Shown: one piece after another, positions 15,990 to 24,691 of the stretch | Position numbering within the stretch: position 1 is the stretch's first letter | How the letters are laid out: each line of letters begins with the position of its first letter | From: RYN-428 sp035551995 | GTDB taxonomy: Bacteria; Planctomycetota; Phycisphaerae; Tepidisphaerales; Tepidisphaeraceae | Assembly (NCBI GenBank): GCA_035551995.1 | Contig: DASZME010000084.1 | Span: forward strand, 1-24,730 | Length of the DNA: 24,730 nt | Direction of reading: 5' to 3' | Translations under genes and position numbers: made by a program | The notes under the pieces: model-generated | The model's database searches: none | What the model was told of the DNA's origin: nothing | The model's input: the letters and a program-made list of their open reading frames with translations, nothing else

Positions 15990-16540
15990 CGCATATCTTC
16001 CAGCGACTCGACCAGACCGCCAGGCGGCCGTACTCGACGCAGGAATACATTCGGCGAATTCTCTGGAACTGGACACGGGCGATCCTCATCCGCCCAAGCC
16101 CCCGCATGGCAAACCGTTGGCGCCGATTCTGGGCCAGACGCTTTGGCGCCAGGATCGATTCTTCGAGTGGCTTTAAATCCTCGACGCGGATTTTTCATCC
16201 CTGGCTGCTCACGGTCGGTCGTCATTGCACGTTGGCCGAAGGGGTGACGGTTTATAACCTGGGGCCAATCGTGATCGGCGATCACACCGTTCTTTCGCAG
16301 GACGTTTATTTGTGTGCCGGCACCCACGATTACGCCAAGCCTGATCTTCCGCTCTTGCGTCCGGCCATTACGATCGGCAACGGCGTATGGATTTGCGCGG
16401 GCGCATTCATCGGGCCGGGGGTGAAGATCGGCGACAACAGCATCGTCGGCGCCAGGGCGGTGGTGATGTCGGATGTGCCGTCGGGGGTGATCGTCGCGGG
16501 GAATCCCGCGCGGGTGATTAAGGCGCGCCCGATCGGATAA
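15986..16540 (+). CDS. WcaF-like hexapeptide-repeat acetyltransferase
   Basis: 184 aa. The C-terminal two thirds are a left-handed beta-helix built of hexapeptide repeats (VIGDHTVLSQDVYLCAG, ITIGNGVWICAGAFIGPG, VKIGDNSIVGARAVV), as in colanic-acid O-acetyltransferases of the WcaF/NodL group. These use acetyl-CoA. His114 in AGTHDY is the expected catalytic residue. The N-terminal 60 residues are basic with an amphipathic character (YIRRILWNWTRAILIRPSPR), similar to WcaF homologues. The start at 15986 overlaps the deacetylase stop, and GGAAGGAA lies just ahead. With the two genes upstream it forms a deacetylase/acyltransferase set. I infer surface or exported glycan modification; no glycosyltransferase or export gene is adjacent. 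Confidence 0.85.
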   Translation: MTHIFQRLDQTARRPYSTQEYIRRILWNWTRAILIRPSPRMANRWRRFWARRFGARIDSSSGFKSSTRIFHPWLLTVGRHCTLAEGVTVYNLGPIVIGDHTVLSQDVYLCAGTHDYAKPDLPLLRPAITIGNGVWICAGAFIGPGVKIGDNSIVGARAVVMSDVPSGVIVAGNPARVIKARPIG

Positions 16541-16785
16541 CGGCGATTCGGGCGACCGGACGTGAAGAACGCATCGCCACCACAATCGCGCCCCTTTGGA
16601 GCGGAGCGCCCAATTGCACGCCCAACAGCGAGATGACGGATGAAGATCCGCCCATTTCCACCGTCGCGGCTCAAAAAAGAATTCTGAATCTCAGGAACCA
16701 TCGCGAAGGGCGCTCAAAGAGGATACGATGTGACGTTCCGCGCCGTCTGCCATGCGTCGCGTCAAAACCTTGAGAGGCCGCTCCG

Positions 16786-19700
16786 ATGTCCTTGTTGCAG
16801 AAAGTTATCGATCAAGTCAGCATCCTGGCTCGTCAGAACGGCGTCAAATGCCGGGGGAAAGGGCAGGTCCGTCTCGGCGATCATACGGATTCGTGGATCG
16901 ACGCGAACGTTCAATGCGATGGCGCAAAAGGCCATCGCGTGCAGCTTAAACGCGAGCGTAACCTGCTCGAGTTCGCCTGCGAATGCGACGAATATCTTAC
17001 GACCGGCGATCCGTGCGACCACGTTTGGGCGACGCTTTTGGAGGCCGAAGCCCAGGGATTTCTGGAGGATTGGGAAGGGAGGGGGCCGATACGGCTGGAG
17101 CCGATCGATGACGGCGCCCCCGATGACGATGAAGACCCAGTGGACGATGACCACTCCACCGACCCGCGGGCGATCATGCGGTCGCTTATCAAATCGCACG
17201 CCCGAGATACCTTCAAGCCGGAGGGATTGCCGCAGATTGAGGATTGGAAAAAGGGTTTTAACTCTCTTCGCGAGGCGCTTGGCGCCAAGGCGGTCGAGTC
17301 ATCGTCGTGGCCGGCGGGGCGGCAGATTCTCTATGTGGTCGATCTAGCCGAAACGCTCCGCGGCGATGGGCTGACCGTCGAGCTGATGGGCCAGGACCGC
17401 AAGAAAGACGGCTCCTATGGAAAACCACGTCACGAAGCCCTTGGTTCGGAAGATTCGGGACGGATGCCCGATCACGCCGACGCCGAGATCATCGCCATGC
17501 TCGGCGGGGCCCAGCGCGACAATTACGGTTACTTCTATTCGACCGGAAATCGCGCCTCGCGCTACCGCGTCCCGCCGGTGCAATATCAGACCCTTGTGCC
17601 GCGAATGTGCCAGACCGGGCGATTCCGGATGCGGCTGAAAAAGAACGTTGATTATCTTACGCCGATCGATTGGGACCCGACCGTATGGGAATTCTGGCTC
17701 ACCGCGCGCCGCGACGAAAAAACGCAGCGGTTCATCCTCACCGGCGAACTTCGCGACGGCGAACAACGGATGACGCTGGACGATTCCCAAGCCATGCTGG
17801 CCGGCGGGCTGCTCTTTACCGAATCGCACGTGGCCCGGCTGGACCATAACAACGCCTTTCCGTGGATCACGGTTCTTCGCAAGCAAAAAGAGATGTCGGT
17901 GCCGTTGTCTCAGAGCGAGGAATTGGTCGGTCAGCTTTTTACGATGCCCGAGCTGCCCCGCCTGGAGTTGCCGGAAGAATTGACGGTCGAGAAAACGACG
18001 CTGACGCCCAAACCGCGATTGCGCGTCAAGAAACCGCCGGCGCGATCCAACTACTATGCCAAGCCCAAGCTGGTCGGTGAATTGTCGTTTGATTACGACG
18101 GGCAGATCGTGCCGCATAGCGACGGCGGCCAGGGAATTTATCAGCCGGCCCAGCGGCGGCTGCTGTTGCGCGATCGCGAAGCCGAGCGCGTTGCGCTTGA
18201 TCGCCTGCGAACGCTGGGGTTCCGCGAACCAAAGCCGTCATACTACCGAAACGACGACGTGGACAACGCCACCCTTGAACTGGCGCCGAGCCAGCTCCCG
18301 ATCGCCATCCGAACCCTGCTGGCGGAAAACTGGTATGTCGAAGCCGATGGGCAACTGTATCGCCAGGCCGGCGAGTTCAAGATGGAAGTGACCAGCGGCA
18401 TCGACTGGTTCGAGCTGCACGGCAATGTCGATTTCGACGGCCAAACGGTGGACCTGCCGGAACTGCTCCGAACACTTCGACGCGGCGAAAAAACCGTCCG
18501 CCTCGACGACGGCACGTTCGGCGTTCTTCCCGAGCAATGGCTGCAAAAGTTCGGCCTCCTCACCGGCATGGGCGAGGAAAAGGAAGACCACGTCCGCTTC
18601 GGCAAATCGCAGGTCGGCCTGCTCGACGCGTTGCTGATGTCCCAGCCCGAAGTAAGTTGCGACGCCCTCTTTGAACAAGCCCGCCAGCGCCTGCGCGATT
18701 TCAGCGGGGTGCATTCGGCCGAGGCGCCCGCCACGTTTGTCGGGGAACTTCGCCCCTACCAGCGCGAGGGCCTCGGCTGGCTCGAATTTCTCCGCCATTT
18801 CAGCTTCGGCGGATGCCTCGCCGACGACATGGGACTTGGTAAAACCGTGCAGGTTCTCGCCTTGCTGGAAGAGCGCCGACTTCTTCGCGCCGCGCCCAAG
18901 GCGGCGCCGTCCAACGGCGACGGCGCGTCCGGCGAGCGGCCGGGACCGTCAATGGTCATCGCGCCCCGCTCGCTGGTTTTCAACTGGCAGGAGGAAGCGT
19001 CGCGCTTCGCGCCGCAGCTGCGCGTGCTCGATCACACCGGCATCGCCAGAGTTAAAAACGGCGAGGCGTTTAAGGACTATGACCTGATCCTCACCACCTA
19101 TGGCACAATGCGCAACGACATCACGTTTCTAAAAGACGTGAAATTCGACTATGTCGTTCTCGACGAAGCCCAAGCCGTGAAAAACGCCGCCAGCGAATCG
19201 GCCAAGGCCGCGCGATTGCTCAGGGGGGACCATCGCCTGGCCCTCAGCGGCACGCCCGTGCAGAACCATCTCGGCGAATTGTGGAGTCTCTTTGAGTTTC
19301 TCAATCCGGGAATGCTTGGCGCCGCCAAGGCGTTTCAGGTGTCCGGCGCCGGGGGGCGCGAAATCGATCATTCCGCCCGGGTACTCTTATCGCGCGCGCT
19401 GCGGCCATTCATCCTTCGCCGCACCAAGGCGCAGGTGGCTCAGGATCTGCCGCAACGAACCGAACAAACCATCCATTGCGAGCTCGACGTCAAGCAGCGG
19501 AAACTGTACGACGATTTGAAGGAGCACTATCGCCAATCGTTGTTGAGCAAGATCGCCGTCGAGGGAATCGCCAAGAACAAAATCCAGGTGCTCGAAGCGT
19601 TGCTCCGTCTGCGCCAGGCGGCGTGCCATCCCGGCCTGATCGATAAATCCAAGGTCGGCGAAAGCAGCGCCAAGCTCGACGCGCTGCTTCCGCAACTGGC

Positions 19701-20172
19701 CGAGGTGATCGACGGCGGGCACAAAGCACTGGTTTTCTCGCAATTCACCAGTCTTTTGTCGATTGTCCGCAGCCGATTGGACAAAGACAAAATTCCCTAC
19801 GTCTACCTCGATGGGCGCACGCGCGACAGGCAGGAAGTGGTCGAGCGCTTTCAGAAGGACGAGAAAATCCGTCTCTTCCTGATCAGCCTGAAGGCCGGCG
19901 GAATCGGACTGAATCTAACGGCGGCGGAATATGTTTTCCTTCTGGATCCCTGGTGGAATCCCGCCGTCGAGGCCCAGGCCATCGATCGCGCCCACCGCAT
20001 CGGCCAAACCCGCCACGTCATGGCGTATCGCTTGATCGCCAAGGACACAGTGGAAGAAAAAGTGCTTCAGCTGCAAAGCTCCAAGCGCGAACTGGCGGAT
20101 GCGATCATCAACGCCGACAACAGCGTGATCGGGAAACTGGGGCGGGAAGATTTGGAGTTGCTGCTCTCGTAA
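16786..20172 (+). CDS. SNF2-family helicase/ATPase with N-terminal SWIM zinc finger
   Basis: 1128 aa. Order: SWIM finger Cys65-x-Cys67-x9-Cys77-x-His79; an acidic linker (about 108-130); a long middle region like the bacterial SNF2-associated domain; and the SF2 ATPase core. In the core, the Walker A lysine is Lys686 in DDMGLGKT, motif II is DEAQ (793-796), motif III is LALSGTPVQNH, and the C-terminal lobe contains GIGLNLTAA and motif VI RAHRIGQ (from Arg1068). The end DTVEEKVLQLQSSKRELADAI is typical. It probably translocates on DNA or displaces DNA-bound proteins; no nuclease domain is seen. GAGAGG at 16772-16777 supports the ATG. The 245 bp upstream hold no gene that I can support. Confidence 0.92.
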   Translation: MSLLQKVIDQVSILARQNGVKCRGKGQVRLGDHTDSWIDANVQCDGAKGHRVQLKRERNLLEFACECDEYLTTGDPCDHVWATLLEAEAQGFLEDWEGRGPIRLEPIDDGAPDDDEDPVDDDHSTDPRAIMRSLIKSHARDTFKPEGLPQIEDWKKGFNSLREALGAKAVESSSWPAGRQILYVVDLAETLRGDGLTVELMGQDRKKDGSYGKPRHEALGSEDSGRMPDHADAEIIAMLGGAQRDNYGYFYSTGNRASRYRVPPVQYQTLVPRMCQTGRFRMRLKKNVDYLTPIDWDPTVWEFWLTARRDEKTQRFILTGELRDGEQRMTLDDSQAMLAGGLLFTESHVARLDHNNAFPWITVLRKQKEMSVPLSQSEELVGQLFTMPELPRLELPEELTVEKTTLTPKPRLRVKKPPARSNYYAKPKLVGELSFDYDGQIVPHSDGGQGIYQPAQRRLLLRDREAERVALDRLRTLGFREPKPSYYRNDDVDNATLELAPSQLPIAIRTLLAENWYVEADGQLYRQAGEFKMEVTSGIDWFELHGNVDFDGQTVDLPELLRTLRRGEKTVRLDDGTFGVLPEQWLQKFGLLTGMGEEKEDHVRFGKSQVGLLDALLMSQPEVSCDALFEQARQRLRDFSGVHSAEAPATFVGELRPYQREGLGWLEFLRHFSFGGCLADDMGLGKTVQVLALLEERRLLRAAPKAAPSNGDGASGERPGPSMVIAPRSLVFNWQEEASRFAPQLRVLDHTGIARVKNGEAFKDYDLILTTYGTMRNDITFLKDVKFDYVVLDEAQAVKNAASESAKAARLLRGDHRLALSGTPVQNHLGELWSLFEFLNPGMLGAAKAFQVSGAGGREIDHSARVLLSRALRPFILRRTKAQVAQDLPQRTEQTIHCELDVKQRKLYDDLKEHYRQSLLSKIAVEGIAKNKIQVLEALLRLRQAACHPGLIDKSKVGESSAKLDALLPQLAEVIDGGHKALVFSQFTSLLSIVRSRLDKDKIPYVYLDGRTRDRQEVVERFQKDEKIRLFLISLKAGGIGLNLTAAEYVFLLDPWWNPAVEAQAIDRAHRIGQTRHVMAYRLIAKDTVEEKVLQLQSSKRELADAIINADNSVIGKLGREDLELLLS

Positions 20173-20190
20173 TCGGGGAGCCGCCGGTAA

Positions 20191-20330
20191 AATCCGAAAA
20201 TCCAAAATCCGAAATCGACTTTCGAAACAACCTTCCGATGCCTGAAAAACAGCGACGACACGCGCAATTTTCTTGATCTGGACTTTTGATCGGGTTTCAT
20301 TCGGATTTCGCGTGTTCGCACTCCGGATTT
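20191..20330. repeat. Phased ATCCGAAA-type repeat with inverted copies
   Basis: Three near-tandem 8-base units (AATCCGAA, AATCCAAA, ATCCGAAA) occupy 20191-20214. Inverted copies follow: TTCGGATTT at 20300-20308 is the exact reverse complement of AAATCCGAA at 20205-20213, and CCGGATTTCC follows near 20323. The block fills the gap between the convergent SNF2 and SnoaL-like genes. Confidence 0.5.
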
Positions 20331-20344
20331 CCGGCGTCGACGGG

Positions 20345-20713
20345 TCATCCTTCGAGGTAGAAGAACTCTTCGCGAATGACCTTCCCATCCTTGACCGTGT
20401 AAATACCGGCTTCGCTCATCTTCATGCGCTTGCCGGTCGGCTTATTCGTGATCTCCATATTAAACTCGACGATGAATTGGTCGCGGGCTACAAACGGGCC
20501 GACGGCTTCGCTGGCGTGAATCTCATGATTATCGATCCACCATTTCGTCTTGCCCAGCACACCCTCGATCCCGCGCGTCTCCGCCGGCATCGGCGGCATC
20601 GCCATCGGCTCGACGCTCACGATATCCTTTGAATAAAGCGCTTCGATCGCCTCGACGTTTTTTCCCTGATTGCAGAGTTCCACGAGTTTCTTGCCGACTT
20701 CTTTGGCGGACAT
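20345..20713 (-). CDS. SnoaL-like (NTF2-fold) protein
   Basis: 122 aa with the features of SnoaL-like polyketide cyclase/NTF2 domains: an N-terminal helix with VELCNQGKNVEAIEALYSKDIVSVEP, a GIEGVLGKTKWWIDNHEIH helix, then beta-strands ending in GIYTVKDGKVIREEFFYLE. Such folds bind small hydrophobic ligands or act as hydrolases or isomerases; no specific substrate can be told. The ATG is supported by AAGGAG just upstream on the minus strand. It lies 113 bp downstream of the broken radical SAM gene on the same strand. Confidence 0.8.
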   Translation of the reverse strand: MSAKEVGKKLVELCNQGKNVEAIEALYSKDIVSVEPMAMPPMPAETRGIEGVLGKTKWWIDNHEIHASEAVGPFVARDQFIVEFNMEITNKPTGKRMKMSEAGIYTVKDGKVIREEFFYLEG

Positions 20714-20826
20714 TAGGGCTCCTTGTAAATGAAAAAAACTTTCGGAAAAGATTCCGAGCGTCCGTTCTTATAGCCCACGCACATTGGCTTTGGCCATCGA
20801 AATTCGCAAGGATTCGTTTAATTCGG

Positions 20827-21663
20827 TCAAAACAGCGACAACTGATCCCCAGCCCGCGCCGGCCGCCGGAAAGAATCGGTGGACAGCCGATGAAACGGAG
20901 CATCGAGTCCCGCCCGCTTCTTCGCCATGTTGAAAATCGCCGCGAATTGGTCGGCGAATTGGCCCTGGCCGCGCATGCGCGAGCCGAAATTCGAATCGTT
21001 CAGCTTTCCGCCTCTGACATCGCGAATGCGGTTCAATATTTTCGATTTCCGGTCGGGGTAATGGTCGGCAAGCCAGCTCTGAAAAAGATCCTTCACGGCA
21101 AAAGGCAGCCGCACCGGCACATATCCGCAGGTTCGCGCCCCCGCGTCGGCGGCGGCTTGCAGAATCGCCGGGATCTCATGATCCGTCAGTCCCGGAATCA
21201 CCGGCGCCACCATCACGCCGACCGGAATCCCCGCCCCGGCCACCGCCTCGATCGCCGCCAACCGCCGCGCCGGGCTTGCCGCCCGCGGCTCCATCTTGCG
21301 GCTCAGTTCCGCGTCCAGCGTCGTCACCGATACATACACCATCGCGGCGTTGAACGATCCCAATTCCTGCAACACATCGATGTCGCGCGTGACCAGATGG
21401 CTCTTGGTAATGATGCCGACGGGATTGCGAAACTCAGCAAGAACCTGCAAGCAGCGGCGAGTGAGTTGCAACTGCCGTTCGACTGGCTGATAGCAATCCG
21501 TCACGCCGCTCATGGAAAGCATGGTCGGCCGCCATTTCGGCGATTCCAGTTCCTCCCGCAAAAGCTCCGGCGCCGCTTCCTTGACGAATATTTTCGTTTC
21601 AAAATCGAGCCCCGCCGACAATCCGAAATATTCATGAGTCGGCCGTGCGTAACAGTAAATGCA
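20827..21663 (-). pseudogene. PA0069-family radical SAM protein, 5' end lost
   Basis: The 3' part, about 278 residues, is well conserved: CIYCYARPTHEYFGLSAGLD, SMSGVTDCYQP, TKSHLVTRDID, VSVTTLDAELSRKMEP, GVMVAPVIPGLTDHE, RGGKLNDSNFGSRM and a QLSLF end. Family members have a further N-terminal stretch ending in an RGCxHGC-IYC type motif that binds the iron-sulfur cluster. Here the sequence upstream of CIYC becomes LQM and then foreign DNA, so the first cluster cysteine and the whole N-terminal arm are missing. An ATG (21666) or TTG (21687) lies in frame, but no functional radical SAM enzyme is expected. The break marks the boundary of the element to the right. Confidence 0.85.
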
Positions 21664-21670
21664 CATTTGC
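21655..21670. other. Candidate attachment site (att) at the gene/element junction
   Basis: AAATG (21657-21661), CA (21662-21663) and CATTT (21664-21668) form a palindrome with a 2-bp centre. With one mismatch (T opposite G) it extends to 21655-21670. The centre falls in the codon of the second conserved cysteine of the radical SAM motif, exactly where homology to the family stops. Serine recombinases use a 2-bp core between imperfect half-sites, so the layout fits. The site identity is inferred. Confidence 0.4.
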
Positions 21671-24592
21671 AAGCGAATAATCCACAATCACGAAACATCA
21701 CTGAATTTCTCACTCACCGATTGCGGGGCGCTCGTCCACGCTGACGGACACCGGCATGTCGAGCGGTCCACGACTCAGAGCCGATGGCAGATTTGAGCTC
21801 ATTTCTGTCCATCTTGATCCAGATACGCCCGAGGACACTGAACCGAGCACCGGGTTTCTTCAGGACGACGGATTTCCATTTGCTCGGTGCGATTACCTCG
21901 TCGGCGCAATGCCCGGTCAGTTTCACCGTGTTCCGTCGTCCAAGGCAAACCGTTAATTCAGCCGGGGTGCCGAAGTCATGACAGCGGCACATAAGCATTA
22001 CTTGCTTACCTCGGCGATAGCCGGCAACTATAAGCAGTGTCATTGGCTTGATGCTCGAATCACTGAATTTCACTCTGAAGGCTAATTGCGTATTCGTACT
22101 TGCAACAGATTGATCCGGGGTGGGTGGGCTTGCGTTGAGTCGTCCTCGATGTTGGTTTTCGTCATCAAAAGTCCCAAAGGTGTCCATTCGATTTACAAAA
22201 TTCTCAGAAGGCCCGCCGTGGCCTGGAGACAGGAAGTGCCGCAGGATGATTTCCTCAGCCAAGGAATTGCCGAACTCCGCAAGCACTTCAAGGAGCCTCA
22301 CCGACAACTTCTGAGCATCGCTCAAATTGAGCATCATGGGTTGCTCGACCTCGCCTCGGCACCCCAGCGTGAGAATTGCGATGGGTTTTCCCGTGTTGGG
22401 GTCCATCGCTCTCCGGGAACACAGTCCAGAAGGGTCACGAGGCGTAGTCGTTGCTGAATCGGCTCATCATTTATTTCGTCCATGTTTTCTCCGGTCTCAG
22501 TTTAAGACTCCCCGAATCGCCGGCAGCAAATTGGTTGGGCTGCTGGGAACGGTCAAGTAGTGGCTTTGGCCGGCGACCGTTTGACGAGCCAGCCAACTGT
22601 GATTGAACTTGTATCGTCCGGCCAATCGAGACGAACTTTTGCTCCGAAGTTGGTGATTCTGATGATGGGCAAACAGGCTTGGCCGGCCCCGAACGGCCTG
22701 AGAAACACCCGTGAAATGGGCGTCTACCCCCAAACTCCGCTATGATGAGCGATTTGGCACCACTGGCGTGGTGGCTGTATGAACCAGCATATTCACCCAC
22801 CACACCCAATTCCTTCGTGATCAGCGATTCCTTTGAAACCGCCCACGCCGGCAGAACCACGTTCATTTCCAAAAACTGATTAGTCGAATCATAGATGATT
22901 CGAGGCACAAAAACTTCGACCAACCGACGGAGGCTCAATGGCGACATTTTTTTTAGTGAGAGAGCAACGTCTTTCACTTGACTCATCACCGAGTTTACGA
23001 CCGTATGCAGGTCATCTGGACGGAGCGTATCAGCGGCTGCAATCCGTCCAAGTCGGCCAATTTCTGCCAGACGGGATTCACATTGCAGTTTGCGGGATGC
23101 CAAGGCATCCTGAGAATTTGGTCCTAGTGAACAGATTTCCGTCAACTCGGCGGCGATCTTTTTCTTTTCCATCTCCAATTTCTTCATCCGGTCCCGAATC
23201 TCAACGGTATCCCGCTGTTGATCCTGAATGAACTCTTTGATCCGATCACGGATGATTGACTCATTCGGGAGCACTTGCTGAAGCGCCGAGAGAACTGCCT
23301 GTTCAATAAGCGGGGCATTCAGGGAATGCGATTTCGGCCAGTCCGACTTCGGCGTGTCTGAAATCCGAGTCACAATGTACCGCCTGTGATTTCCGTAATT
23401 GACGCCCGACGAAACCCCGTGCATAGGGCAATCGAAATTCTTTTCCCAAAGTACGTTTTTCAGGATGAATGGAGAGTTGACGTGTCGGTCGCCGCCACTT
23501 TTGCGAAGTCGAGGTGGAACAATCTCGTTTCGTTCCCGCCGCTCCTGAAATTCGACTGCCAAACGCCGAACCTCGGCCTGCAAGAAATCCTCCAACAACG
23601 GCTGCTCGATCTTCACCCAATCCTTTTTCAGTCTTGGAGCCGGCGTGATGGTTTTGCGAAGGCCGTTTCCATCCTTTCTCATTTGGCGCCTTTGCTTCTG
23701 CGCATGCAAAATTGGCTGCCCACGATCCCGCCCATGATATACACCCGAAAAGTGCGTATTCGTGTAACCATATCCGATGTAGATCGGGTTCTTCAGGATT
23801 TGCCGGATCGTAGACGTTTTCCACAGTCCTCGATGTTTTCCAGTAGCCCCTTGATCATTAAGTTCCTTGCAAATGCGATGAGCTTCCATCCATCAATGTG
23901 GAGGCGACGGAACATTTGTCGGACAACGGCAACCCTTTCAGGTTCGCCCTTGATGTAGACGATTCGCTCGGTCGGCTGCCTGATTGGCCCTGGACTCCGT
24001 TTTGGGTATGCCTCGACGACGTTTCCTTTGAGGTCGAGCTTGACACGTTCGCCACGGCCCAAATCTCGCACGACATACAATGGTGACCCACTCGAATCAA
24101 GAAAGAGTTTATCAATGCCGTAGGGTGAAACAGCACTGTGAGTAATGCGTTTAGCTGCCAATGCTCTTCCCCATCCTGCCGAGACGTGGAACGAAAGGTC
24201 CAAAACGTATTTGTTGGCTTGATGCAGAGCCATTCCTCGCATCAGCCACGCCATGTCACCTTCGTAAAGCCCTTCTCGAATGGTGACGATCTTGATTCCT
24301 GCTTGTTCAAAGTCGTCAGCAATTCTGTTCCCCTCATTTGTGCCCCCACGACAAAGGCGGTCGTAAGTCATGAGCAGCAGGCAGTCAAAGTCGTTCTGAC
24401 GCAGTTTGCGATCTCTCAACTTGTAAAGATCGTCGTAATGCAATCCCAATGAAGCAGAGAAGCCAGCACACTCTTCAACATCCACAAGGATCATGTTCCA
24501 TCTTTTCACGAATTCCTTGCCCATCTCGACCTGCTTCTCGATGCTGACTTCCGTCTGTTGATCCGAACTGCATCGGACGACGAGGATACACC
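21662..24592. mobile_element. Decayed integrative element (serine-recombinase type), one end visible
   Basis: The segment from the radical SAM break to the IS630-like sequence carries only recombinase-type genes, both on the minus strand. It has visibly lower GC than the host genes to the left, and both genes look damaged. The left end is set by the loss of radical SAM homology at about 21663. The right end is hidden by the IS and lies outside the window. No cargo gene is seen apart from the recombinase and its small partner. Confidence 0.6.
21714..22483 (-). pseudogene. Recombinase-partner ORF, probable frameshift
   Basis: The ATG at 22483 overlaps the end of the recombinase gene by 13 bases and reads MDEINDEPIQQRLRLVTLLD... 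for about 32 good codons. Then, at a run of four A (near 22387-22391), the frame runs into WGAEARSSNP and stops at 22334. One base more would continue into a clean frame, KPIAILTLGCRGEVEQPMMLN and LSDAQKLSVRLLEVLAEFGN, and on to TGA at 21714. The joined protein would be about 255 aa. The second half has no family I can name; it contains CRCHDFGTP and a hydrophobic TLLIVAGYRR stretch. If the shift is not real, the gene simply starts at 22406. The role is unknown; the position suggests linkage to the recombinase. Confidence 0.45.
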
Positions 24593-24593
24593 T
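22471..24593 (-). pseudogene. Large serine recombinase, frameshifted and without start codon
   Basis: Reading right to left: RCILVVRCSSDQQ with the catalytic Ser (AGT, 24569-24567) of the resolvase domain; YDRLCRGGTNEGNRIADDF; then RVAVVRQMFRRLHIDG of the recombinase domain. At about 23890 the frame breaks: the sequence GATGGATGG lacks one base compared with an expected GATGGGATGG. The correct continuation, MEAHRICKELNDQGATG and TSTIRQILKNPIYIGYGY, lies in the next frame and runs to TAA at 22471. The zinc-ribbon area keeps only one Cys (NFDCPMHG). A coiled coil follows (IKEFIQDQQRDTVEIRDRMKK, shortened here). No in-frame ATG, GTG or TTG lies between the catalytic serine and the IS-like sequence, so the start has been lost. 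Combined length is about 700 aa. Confidence 0.8.
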
Positions 24594-24610
24594 AGAGCGT
24601 TTCTCAGGTT

Positions 24611-24660
24611 GCTGTCGCGCCTTTTGCCGCTTCTTGCTGTCGCGCTTTTGTCCGCGTCGT
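24611..24660. repeat. Two imperfect 25-bp tandem repeats in the IS end
   Basis: Units 24611-24635 and 24636-24660 both begin GCTGTCGCGC and go on with CTTTTGCCGC or TTTTGTCCGC. They probably serve as transposase-binding sites at the terminus of the IS630-like element. Confidence 0.6.
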
Positions 24661-24691
24661 GCTATCGTAAACGCAACAAAGGAGCTACGGC

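Noticed and set aside
22560..22745. Plus-strand ORF opposite the recombinase C-terminus
   Set aside because: It has no start signal and no likeness to known proteins, and it lies antisense to the recombinase frame.
24611..24660. Two-unit repeat considered as a CRISPR remnant
   Set aside because: The units are directly tandem with no spacers and lie at the end of an IS; no cas genes are present.
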